Part shown: piece after piece, positions 1 to 9,896 of the stretch
How the letters are laid out: every line of letters starts with the position of its first letter
Position numbering within the stretch: the stretch's first letter is position 1
NCBI GenBank assembly: GCA_949128115.1
Contig: OX421963.1
Span: 36,377,979 to 36,441,978 of the forward strand
Direction: 5' to 3'
DNA from: Anaspis maculata
Lineage: Eukaryota > Arthropoda > Insecta > Coleoptera > Scraptiidae
Length of the DNA stretch: 64,000 nucleotides
Notes under the pieces: model-generated
What the model saw: only the letters and a program-made list of their open reading frames with translations
Told to the model about the DNA's origin: nothing
The model's database searches: none
Translations under genes and position numbers: made by a program

Positions 1-35
1 TCCGTCCGGTGTCCGGTGTCCTGGTGGTGTCCGTA

Positions 36-2225
36 TAGTCAGGGAGCAAGGCCCTTCTACGACGCTTCTAAAAATAAAAACTTAGCACTTTTTAGGTTCA
101 CGGCTAAAAAAATACACATCATATCCAGAATCTCATTGCGCATCCGACCTCGCTAAGGATTTCGTTCGCGCGGATTGCAAAATAGTCGAAAAAAATTCTT
201 TTGCCGAAGAACTTGAGTTATCGAATTTCTAATAATTTTCGGTTCACATCGTGATTGTCGGCGAGTTTTTGAAAATTTTTCAATATTTCTTCTACCGATT
301 GAAAGCTTGACATAAGCAGATTATGGATGGCTCACAATAAAACTGATCTGGTGAGTAGCAAGTCCACAAAAAATTGTTAAAACAAGACATGCATTGAAAA
401 CGAGGTCCAAATTTCGTCATCGAGGTACTTTTTTTATTATTGAAGATAGATGGGTGATTATGTGAGACAAAATGTGTAGAACAGAACGAAGACATTTTTA
501 AAGAAAGTACGCAAAGAATCGGACCAATGGTTCAGCAGATATGATTTTTCAAAGTGAAGCGCGGGAAGCGGTTTCGTCCGACAGGCGCCTGGCGCCTATA
601 TTGAGCGGCAAATTCGCACGGCACGGGGGGATCGTTATAGCCTGAAACGATGAAAATTATGTCTACTGGCATACAGAACTGTACGAGTGATACATCAAAT
701 TTTTCGTCTTGAAGTATTGAATACCAATCTGAAAGAAACGACATTGGCCGTTGGTCAAGACAAAAGTTACAGATCGAGAAACAAGCGAGGGAACAAGCGG
801 TTCGTTTATTTTCGAAAAGTGGAAACCACAAGACGCTTTTAGCCTTAGAAGCGAAATATGAATTCGCTCATTCTTCGTTGCTACATTTTTAACAAATATT
901 TGTTCAATATTATTGAATTTATAAGTTGGATCAAAGTTGGAGGGGCTTAATTTCTATCCTGCTGCTGTTGTCTTTTTTGGAGTATTTTGTCCTTTACCAA
1001 TGGTAGGTATACAAAAAGAGCTTCAGAAAGCTTCTGATGGAGAAGATTCCAATTTCACAAAAACAACCCATCAAAATTCACATTGCAAAGATGATGAAGA
1101 TGTGATTATAAATATGAATACACCAGTTCAACACCTATGCTTCTTGTGGCGTTACACATCTTTGACAATTAGGTAGGTTTGTGTCAAAGATGTTAATGGT
1201 AGTGGAGTGTTATTTGGTGATTATGAATAATGATTATTATAATAAAGTTTCAATTGAAACTTGAATAGTTACTTATTTAATGAAGGATTGAAGGCGCATC
1301 TACATTTCACAAGTTGAGGTACCCATGCCGTGTGGTGGATTTCTTTTTCTGTCCCGTTTTGATTGGGAGTATTGGGACAAACTTGGCATCGTCTCTTGTA
1401 TGTCGTTGGAAATAGACAAATAGGCAAGAGGAGCGGAATGAAAAATCCTTCAACTTTTCAAAAATAAACGACCCGCTTGTTTCTCGATCTATAACTTTTG
1501 TCTTGACCAACGGCCAATGTCGTTTCTTTCAGATTGGTATTCAATACTTCAAGACGAAAAATTTGATGTATTACTCGTACAGTTCTGTATGCCAGTAGAC
1601 ATAATTTTCATCGTTTCAGGCTATAACGATCCCCCCGTGCCGTGCGAATTTGCCGCTCAATATAGGCGCCAGGCGCCTGTCGGACGAAACCGCTTCCCGC
1701 GCTTCACTTTGAAAAATCATATCTGCTGAACCATTGGTCCGATTCTTTGCGTACTTTCTTTAAAAATATCTTCGTTCTGTTCTACACATTTTGTCTCACA
1801 TAATTACCCATCTATCTTCAATAATAAAAAAAGTACCTCGATGACGAAATTTGGACTTCGTTTTCAATGCATGTCTTGTTTTAACAATTTTTTGTGGACT
1901 TGCTACTCACCAGATCAGTTTTATTGTGAGCCATCCATAATCTGCTTATGTCAAGCTTTCAATCGGTAGAAGAAATATTGAAAAATTTTCAAAAACTCGC
2001 CGACAATCACGATGTGAACCGAAAATTATTAGAAATTCGATAACTCAAGTTCTTCGGCAAAAGAATTTTTTTCGACTATTTTGCAATCCGCGCGAACGAA
2101 ATCCTTAGCGAGGTCGGATGCGCAATGAGATTCTGGATATAATGTGTATTTTTTTAACCGTGAACCTAAAAAGTGCTAAGTTTTTATTTTTAGAAGCGTC
2201 GTAGAAGGGCCTTGCTCCCTGACTA
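36..2225. repeat. 2.2 kb foldback element with ~780 bp inverted arms
   Basis: The left arm (about 36-822) reappears as its reverse complement at about 1447-2225, with only scattered substitutions and small indels. The outer ends read TAGTCAGGGAGCAAG on the left and CTTGCTCCCTGACTA on the right, and a GTA trinucleotide flanks both ends (33-35 and 2226-2228), a possible short target duplication. The middle (about 823-1446) is not part of the repeat. A weak 70-residue reading frame occurs in each arm; it is mirrored because the arms are inverted copies and is not evidence for a gene. Foldback or long-TIR DNA transposon is the likely class; no transposase was recognised. Confidence 0.85.
823..1446 (+). 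other. Unique loop of the foldback, with short ORF and AATAAA signal
   Basis: This 620 bp segment sits between the two foldback arms. On the + strand it holds an open frame at 937-1176 (79 residues, ending at a TAG), followed by an AT-rich stretch with AATAAA near 1240. The encoded protein has a hydrophobic start and a polar, acidic second half and matches no family I know. It could be the tail of a captured transcript or of a lost transposase, or chance. Confidence that it is coding is low. Confidence 0.25.
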
Positions 2226-2287
2226 GTAACTGAAACTCGTCTCAAACCAGACGCCCTACTTGACGCTCTAGCTTTCAAATTTTTACG

Positions 2288-3345
2288 GTGATACATATAG
2301 CTGCCACTTCCAAGGCCGGTCTAGGCTAGATTGAATTTTCATATTGCGCCGTCAACAGTGGCGGACTAAGGGGGGGGGGGGCGGTAGGGGCGGTCCGCCC
2401 CGGGCCTCGGGGCCCTAATCATCTGATGGGGCCCCCAATTCCTCTTGCTTGTAAAAAATACTGCAAAAAACTTGGGATAAAATCCAAAAATTTCAATTTT
2501 TACTCTCAATGGTAACTGTTTTTGCATATTACTTAGGTAAATAACATTGTTTTTCTTTTTCTTTTTACATTCTAAAGTTACCTTGGCAGGCCCCATGACA
2601 AAAGAGGTTTGGGGGCCTATACACAGGCAGGAGAGAGGTGTGTCTGTATCACGGAAAATCCAAGAATTATTTTCACTTTGGGCTTCAGGGGACCCAGCCC
2701 CGGATATCAGAGTGCCAGGGGCCTCAAGCCTTTGAAATTTTTAATTTTAATATTTCTTTCCAAAAGAGGGGAGAGACAAAACAACAAGATTATCTTGTCT
2801 GCACGCTGCAAATGGTAAAAATTCATGATAATCCTAATATTGTATAATACGAGTAGGTTTTAGCATTGATTCAACAGTCCAAATCCAATTCAACATCCAA
2901 AGTTGGAACCGAAAACTTCTTTGTAGGTACTGGTGGTCAGTGGCATAGCCAAAGGGGGCGAGAGTGGACGAATGACCCCACTCGTCATTTTTTTGTTTCT
3001 TAGGCTTTTGCTCAATCACGGCGGGGCAGGGTGGGCCAAGAAGTCTGCCGGCCCCCCTTCATATTCTCAACTTTCACCCCTTAGGGGCCCCATCTCACAG
3101 TTTCGCCCGGGGCCCCCAATTCCCTTAGTCCGTTACTGGCCGTCAACATAAATCGGGGGCAAGCTGACCGCCCCCGATTAACTTAAAATAACATAAATGT
3201 TGCAATTCCTCCTAGACCTGATGCCTTGGCGTCCTAATTCTTGCGAGAATTCATAACTGCTACCTAGCGATGAGTCTAGGTTATATTTCTTCTCCAAAAT
3301 GCGCCGCCGACATTATTAAAACCGCCCCCAATCAATTTAAAATAA
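2288..3345. repeat. Dispersed repeat split by a hAT-type insertion
   Basis: Sequence at 2288-2355 and 3139-3345 (CTGCCACTTCCAAGGC, tracts around GCCGCCGACA and ACCGCCCCCA) resembles, in the opposite orientation, the stretch at about 37985-38260. It is therefore a dispersed repeat of unknown class into which the element at 2356-3138 inserted. Confidence 0.4.
2356..3138. mobile_element. hAT-type non-autonomous element, 783 bp
   Basis: The element starts CAGTGGCGGACTAAGG and ends CCTTAGTCCGTTACTG, an imperfect terminal inverted repeat. The 8-bp sequence GCCGTCAA lies directly before it (2348-2355) and directly after it (3139-3146). An 8-bp target duplication with CAGNGGCG ends is characteristic of hAT transposons. 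The interior is rich in GGGGCCCC-like tracts and has no transposase. A further CAGTGGCATAGCC near 2939 may be the start of a second, nested copy. Confidence 0.8.
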
Positions 3346-4768
3346 AAAACATGAATCCAAAGACATAGCGATCTGATTCTTACGCTGATGACTAATTCAT
3401 ACGACGTCATAGTAAGTCAGCGTCAGTACCTATTCAAGAAAATGGAATGAAAAAAAGCGCACAGCCCAGTATCCCCAGTGAGGTTGAGAAAACTTCCTAA
3501 GGCATTTACTTATGAAGTTGGACTGCATGAGGCAAGACAGGATACGTGAGTGCACTGTGTTAGAAGATTTTCTCAACACGAAACTTGTTCATTTCACATA
3601 ACCTCTGCATTGCATACATCGTGTGATCAAATGAATTCTCAATTCAAGCAGGCTGTGCCCTCCTAGCCAAACATAGCTCGCACCCCTGAATTTGTCCTGT
3701 GTAAATTCAGAATTCATTTGATCTACACAACTGACCATGACGACGTTAGCTTCATACCAACAGCAACACTACCAACACAACAAAAATGTTCCATTGTGAA
3801 TGTCCACTTTTCCTCGTCAAAAATCTTTGAAGGTCCACCTGAAACATTTTAACGAAAGCAGTTCCAAAATCGTGATCGTAATCCGTATATGTAGGTAATA
3901 AACGAACCTTTTTTTGTCAGAATTCTTGTAATTTTTTTATAGCACGCGGTTGTCATGGTAGTGCGGGCTTTTTTCGTGACGCCGAGAGGAACCAGGGTCC
4001 ATAATTGCCAGACTCGGCACGTGCAATTACTGTCTAAGGTGTGTGCACTATCTTCTCCGATCAGCGCCAACTTAATTCACGTGTACGGTGCTAATGTTAT
4101 CGCAATAAATCCACGGGTCCGTGAAATTTTGTCATAATATTTCACTTTTAATGAACATCTCCCATTTTCGTTTATGACTGCGGCATGGTAATTTAGAAAA
4201 TCCCAAAGAAATTTTTGTGACTTTGACCTTAAAAAGAAGATGATGGTGAAGTACGTATACTTATAAAAAAAAGTAGAAATGAAAAGCATGCAAAATGCAT
4301 GATAAGTAGTCACTCCACGGTCCTCACACAGCCCAACTGGCGGTAAATGAAATGGCGACGTCCACGAAATGGAACCTAGCAGGACGTGTGCATAAATCAT
4401 AGAAACGAAACACAGAGTTGCTCCTAGGTTGCTAAATTTTATATAATTGAATGTGGAATTAATGTAACCATATGCATTACCCATACGTTTGTCGCTTGAG
4501 GGTCAGTCTGAGTGTCAATTTTAATTTGGAGATCTAAACAATGACGACTTCTGACAAAAGTATATGACATGACAGGTGGTCTGCTTCAAAATAGCGGTCC
4601 GAAGGTGCCGCCATCTTCAATTTACATTCATTAAAATCAACTTTTATAACGGAAGTAAATGTCACGAAGAATGTTCTTTAAAAAATCTGTTTTTGCCTCT
4701 AGAAACTAGAAAGAAAGAATTTTCAAAAGTTAATAATCAACAAAGTGGTTAGATACTTCATTAAAATG
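3346..4768. other. No gene seen
   Basis: This stretch is AT-rich and non-coding in appearance. A small palindrome occurs at about 3625-3722, where ATCAAATGAATTCT is answered by AGAATTCATTTGAT. The open frame on the minus strand at 4077-4484 has no recognisable motifs. Confidence 0.5.
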
Positions 4769-4982
4769 AGGAGCTTGTGGTGTAGTGGTCAGCGCGTTCG
4801 ACTATTACGCTAGAGGTCGTGGGTTCGAATCCCACTGTGGGCGCTCGGATTCTCGCCTCAAAAACAAATCTTTGATTTAGTTGGAATGCTTGCTAAATGC
4901 GAGACGCGTTGTGTGTCGCATAGCACGTAAAATACGAACGATGGTGCTGACCTACTCATGCGATGTTGATGGTCGTTAAAAA
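4769..4982 (+). repeat. tRNA-derived SINE
   Basis: A tRNA-like head carries a polymerase III A box (TGGTGTAGTGGTC, 4778-4790) and a perfect B box (GGTTCGAATCC, 4822-4832) inside a GTGGG...CCCAC T-arm. The acceptor arms do not pair and the anticodon arm is eroded, so it is not a working tRNA. The head is followed by a roughly 130 bp unrelated body, the layout of a tRNA-derived SINE. The 3' limit is approximate. Confidence 0.65.
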
Positions 4983-6352
4983 TTCATACTCTGTGTTGGA
5001 ATACACAGGGGTTCGGCAGAATTTTCGGTATAGTGAAGGAAATCATTCACCGGCGTCGGCGTTAGGCCTCGTTGCGGGAATAAACCAACGTTGAATAAAC
5101 GAATTAAAAAAAACTTCATCAAAGTGCAAAATAAACGAATTGGAAAAAAATGCATTAAAAGTGCCATGAGAAGTCGAGAGTTCTTTCGGATTTGGAACTC
5201 AGATTCAAGTCTTTTGGGCAGCTCCAAAAGGGATATTTTGAGTGGCCCATCCTCTGAATTCATGGCTCAAACAAGTATCTACATCCGGTACAAAGAGCAA
5301 TTTGAACTAAAAACGTGATACTTATAGAGTTCCTCCCCATGGGAACGATGTGTTGGCTGTATATAGCGGTTACGTAAACTGCTATCACTTTGGGTGCATT
5401 GTTTTGGTTAATGTATTTCGCAAAATTTAACACGAGAACCATTACGTCATTTAATACCAACCACAATCAGAGCTGTGGGAACCCATCGTCTCTTGTAAAA
5501 GATAATGTCAAGCCCTCCATATGAGTTCATCTCTTTCATTAGACTCAAGTTGCCTCCCAAGACATTTTTATTAAGATTGAGTGGCACTGTGGATTATTTA
5601 TTATACATTTTCTCAAATTGTCGCAAGATCGCGATTAATGGTTCATTTAAAAAATGTTGTGTTTACCTACATTATACCTAAGGCAGGACAGTGAAGCTTT
5701 GCAGGACAAGCAAGAAGGAGTTCTGGTAAAGACACTTTCCTGGGCGCATTGTGTTAACGTGTTTTTACGAGTGGCCCGATAAATCACAAAATATGGAGCC
5801 CTATACCCATAATTAGAAAAATCGATGGGACAGAACTTAACAAAGTCCAGTTGACACTAGCTTGAAGGTTTCACAGGTAAAAGCCAAAGAGTCCTGCAAA
5901 AAGAAAAGCTGTCAAGTGTCAGGTGCCTGCGTTGAAAATAATGTGTTTTCGGGCTCTAGATATGTTTTATATGGTAGATTTTCATCAAAAGTTCACAAAT
6001 TGATGATTAGCTTTTATAATGAACCCAATTTAACTTAGAAAACGCTTTTATTCTACCGCAAATGTCAAATTTCACAGTCGCCCGAGATATATCATTCCAT
6101 TTTAATTGTACTTTATCTCATCCTACCAATCCTACCATACCTACAGCCCCCCCCCCACACCCTTGTTTGAGCTGATCCAAACAAACCAGTAATTTAAAAA
6201 ACAGCGCCTCTAGCTCTTTCGAAAGCAGCAGGTACAAAGCCTAAAAAGCCCATTATTGGCCCATTTGTTTCAATTCCGGCGACAACACACCAGCTTTTCC
6301 GGGAGCAATTGCAATTTTTTCGGGACGACCCTCATCTTGCGAAACTGGTGTC

Positions 6353-6353
<1 letters not shown>
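4983..6353. other. No gene seen; small tandem duplication
   Basis: The only structure noted is an imperfect two-copy repeat of about 37 bp at 5092-5162, built on AATAAACGAATT. No supported coding region or RNA gene was found. Confidence 0.5.

Positions 6354-6409
<56 letters not shown>
6354..6409. repeat. (GT)n microsatellite
   Basis: An almost pure GT dinucleotide run of about 55 bp, with one interruption near its 3' end. Confidence 0.95.
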
Positions 6410-6412
<3 letters not shown>

Positions 6413-7239
6413 TAAGGGGAGTTTGTTGAATTTACGAGGCGTTCTCAAACTTCGTGTGCGTGAATTATGAAACCTACATAAGCCGTATAAATTAGTTTCG
6501 GCTTGGCATTTGACATTATCCCCTCACACCACCCACCACCGAGAAATAATTCCGTAATTCCAGCTGAATTCCCTGTTCCTCCTTCTTCGTTTTTTGTCGA
6601 GCCAAAGGATATTATCTTAATCTGGAGTTATCAAAACTTCGCTACCTACTTATAATTCCATCCTGTTGTTGCACCACTGCATCATCATTATTATTATGGG
6701 AGCTTATATAATAACAATGAGGAATGCATTCAAAAGCTTTGCGAGACATTGTAATTTTAATGAAGCCCTATACCACGAGATGAGGAATTTCAGCGAATAA
6801 TGAGGAGGATATGATGAAGGAGGGAGAGGAAGAAAAGAGCATTTTAAGGATAACGACGAGCACTTGCCTGTATTAGCTTTTTCGCAGAAAATATGCAATA
6901 AATAAAAAAAATTTCATAGTGTCACTCTATAAATTCCAGTCATTACGTCCGACAACCTCCAGTAGCGGCTTGTGCTTCGCTTTAATCTCCGGCATGGAGA
7001 CTGGCTGAAAAGTCCACTGATTTGAATTTGTAATTTCTATAAGCAGGGACGAAAGTATCATGAATCAGTGAAATAACTTCCCCTTTTATAAGAGCAGTGC
7101 ATAAGAACAGTGCCTTTGGCCTTTTGTAAACTACCGAGATCTGGAAAACGCGTTCATTACTACAGGATCTTCAGTGATCTGCGGTACGCAATTACAACGT
7201 GCGGTAAACGTACCCAGTATAGTAGTACCCACACACTGC
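6410..7239. other. No gene seen
   Basis: AT-rich intergenic-type sequence with short stop-rich frames on both strands and no recognisable repeat. Confidence 0.5.
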
Positions 7240-7247
7240 TGGGCAAT

Positions 7248-7638
7248 CAGTGGCGTATCTGAGGTAAATTGCGCCCAGGGCAAAACATGAAAATTGCGCC
7301 CCTGAATTAGGCTTTTTTTCAGAGTCCAGGCGGGCCAACGACAAATTCGGCCCTCCTATTAGGCTTTATCTGGATCAGATGAAAAAGTCGAAAGTTGATC
7401 CTCTGTTTGGATGTGTTGGTTTTGGTTTGTTCCCTCTTTCTCTTTCCCATTTCGCTTGTCAATTATTGCTCACACGAATTATGCCCCAGCCTCGTGCCCA
7501 ACAGTTCAAATATCTACAGTTTTTCATTTTCTCATTTTTCATTTTTCATATTTTCATCTTTTCCTCTCATCTGCGCCCTGAGGATCAAAGTGCGCCCATG
7601 GCACGTGCCCCACTTGTCCCCCCGTAGATACGCCTCTG
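7248..7638. mobile_element. hAT-type MITE, 391 bp
   Basis: The ends are CAGTGGCGTATCTGAGG and, at the far side, the reverse complement of CAGAGGCGTATCTACGG. The 8-bp TGGGCAAT stands immediately before (7240-7247) and after (7639-7646), a textbook hAT target duplication. The overlapping short frames inside are pyrimidine-rich and have no transposase motif, so the element is non-autonomous. Confidence 0.85.
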
Positions 7639-7646
7639 TGGGCAAT

Positions 7647-8317
7647 TGCTTCTTTTCTGGTTGTTCCGACGCAACACAGCACTTTCTGTAGCGCACAGAG
7701 AAAAGGATCATCGTCAAGTTGCTGCGGAACCTCTCATTACCGTTTTAAAAGCTTGACCTATCGTTACAAATGTGCGTTGGGTTCATCAATAATTGAGAGA
7801 AAAAAATGTTCAAGCACACTACTATACCATACATTATTGTCTATGTTTGGTGTTGACATTGCGGGCCGACAGTTGCGGTCTACTGATGCCACTGAGGGAG
7901 GGTCGGTGACTATAGGTTGACAGTACATATTACAGTTCATCGCTGAGTTCGTACTACGAGGTTCTTCTTTTGACTGACACTTGGTTCAACTCGAACATTG
8001 AGGACTGTGAGATCTTCAATTGCCGTTTTCAAATGCGATAGAATTTTTCAGAAGGTTGGTCTCAGTCGCGTGGAGGCCACAGATAGTGGAGGCGTGTTCT
8101 TCTAGCTGTGCAGAAGAGTTAGGTACCAAACATCACAAATGCATTGCACCGCTTCCGATATCGTTATCATAGATATACGGCTTTACTTTTCTATTTAAGC
8201 CAGCCCTTTGCAGCAATGTAATATCAATGGCGTTATGTCCTGGCGATTTGGTTGGAGGCAACTTTTGACCTATATCTTGTTCATTTTTTATTTTCAGTGT
8301 AATGACTTTTTAGAGCA
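7647..8317. other. No gene seen
   Basis: Unique-looking AT-rich sequence with no supported feature. Confidence 0.5.
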
Positions 8318-8444
8318 AAAATAAAGTGACAAGCTGGGGAGGCTATGGCTACGGTTGATGGCACCTGCAAAGTTTTGGAGCGAAACTATCAACGGCCATC
8401 AGCCGCATCCTCCCAGCGCTTCAGCTTGTCACTTTATTTTTGAA
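8318..8444. repeat. Short palindromic element
   Basis: AAAATAAAGTGACAAGCTG at the left is answered by CAGCTTGTCACTTTATTTT at the right, about 125 bp apart; the arms remain imperfectly complementary inward (GATGG/CCATC). It is a small hairpin-forming MITE or remnant. Confidence 0.7.
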
Positions 8445-8985
8445 GTGGAACTTCTATTCTCGCGCCTAGATCACAACACACAACTAACGCAGAACCACAC
8501 ATGGGAGTGAATTCGCTTCATGGCATCAGTAGATGTAACGAAGGTGTGTAACGCGGAGGTGTAACGCGGAGGTGTAACGTTATAGTGTCAGGTCCTTGGG
8601 GTGATCAGTGTCGTCCTAGAAATGGTGGAAAGATGGGAAAGTAAGCTGTTGCGGCGTTCGGTTCTATTCTTTACAGTTAGTATTCTTTTACCGCTTGTAT
8701 TGTGTTTTAAGGACAACAGCAATAGCTTCCATCATAAACTAAAATTTGATTTTATCGATGAATTTTAACTCAGCGGTAGTGTCATTTACAACCGAAAATG
8801 ATTGATTTATTTTCGTGATGCGTGTCGCCGACACTGGACTCCTCTACTTGGTGTTGTGCAGAGGTGTTGTGGTGCTAGGTGCATGGCCTGACAGGAATGG
8901 TTCTCGACTTGGATAGAAGTTATCATTGTATCCATTGTGTGACGCGAGGGGTGGATCACGGACCCAAAATTTGTAGGTACACCAT
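8445..8985. other. No gene seen; 13-bp tandem motif
   Basis: A short tandem of the motif GAGGTGTAACGCG (about three copies) lies at 8543-8580. Nothing else is supported. Confidence 0.4.
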
Positions 8986-9229
8986 GGGCCGTATTCATAC
9001 CTCGCTTTTAAGCTAAAAGCGCTATTGAAGCGATGCGCATTCAGGGGCATTTCTCATATTTCAGTGTTCAAAAATACATTATTGCGATTGGAAGCGATTG
9101 TATGTACTTAATTGCAATTAATTTTCGAGTTAATTTGTATTTTTGAACACTGAAATATGAGAAATGCCCCTAAATGCGCTTCGCTCTAATAGCGCTTTTA
9201 GCTTAAAAGCGAGGTATGAATACGGCCCC
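8986..9229. mobile_element. Palindromic MITE with GGGCCGTATTCATACC ends
   Basis: The left arm (8986 to about 9098) starts GGGCCGTATTCATACCTCGC and the right arm (about 9128-9228) is its reverse complement. The arms include AGCTAAAAGCGCT and TTTCAGTGTTCAAAAATA. The three bases CAT occur next to both ends, so a 3-bp target duplication (as in PIF/Harbinger elements) is possible but not certain. Confidence 0.75.
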
Positions 9230-9425
9230 ATAATACCAAAGCTTTTATTACCAGTATTAATTTGCACATAATACCGATAATACCGGAAATACTGAGAATA
9301 ATACCAATAATACCATATTACCAAATATTTGCGATAATACCGATATAATTTCCAAAATATTACCTGATAATACCAATAATACTGGAAAGTGGAAATAATA
9401 TCAGCTAATTTATAATATCAATAAT
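9230..9425. repeat. Degenerate AATACC-type simple repeat
   Basis: The sequence is dominated by variants of TAATACCGATAATACC, decaying to TAATATC at the right. It is a low-complexity array directly abutting the palindromic MITE. Confidence 0.7.
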
Positions 9426-9529
9426 ATCGCTATTGGAACCAAAAATCTCTTTCTTTCGATATTTTGTGAACCGTTCGACCGATTTGGCTCAAATTGTACA
9501 CAGACAGTTTTAAATTATTGACTCATGAG

Positions 9530-9888
9530 TAGGGCTGGGCGATTATGAGATTTTATAACGGATAATCGATTATAAAAAAAAATATATTACTTCGATTAAT
9601 CGATTATTTCATTTATTTTGAAATCAATTAATCGATTTTATTCGATTATGCATAGTCGATTATGAAATATGCGATTATTCTATTCGAATCGTTCATCGAA
9701 TAATCGATTAATCGATCAAAAAATCAAATAATTGATCAAAAAAATCGAATAGTCCCTTTGATGATCGATTATTCACAATCGAATAATCGACTGATTGATC
9801 GTTTATTCATTAATCGGGATTTTCGATTAATCGATGATTTTTTTGCATGCTGAAATAATCGATTAATCAAATGTATTGCCCAGCGCTA
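9530..9888. mobile_element. hAT-type MITE with an ATCGATTA-rich interior
   Basis: The ends are TAGGGCTGGGCGAT and, inverted, TAGCGCTGGGCAAT. The 8-bp CTCATGAG directly precedes (9522-9529) and follows (9889-9896) the element. The interior is almost entirely built of degenerate TCGATTAATCGA, itself self-complementary. The TIR and 8-bp duplication fit hAT. Confidence 0.8.
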
Positions 9889-9896
9889 CTCATGAG

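Noticed and set aside
4077..4484. 135-residue open frame on the minus strand
   Set aside because: No motif or codon bias distinguishes it; composition explains the open frame.
4771..4843. Functional tRNA gene
   Set aside because: The acceptor strands do not pair and the anticodon arm is not regular; the SINE interpretation fits better.
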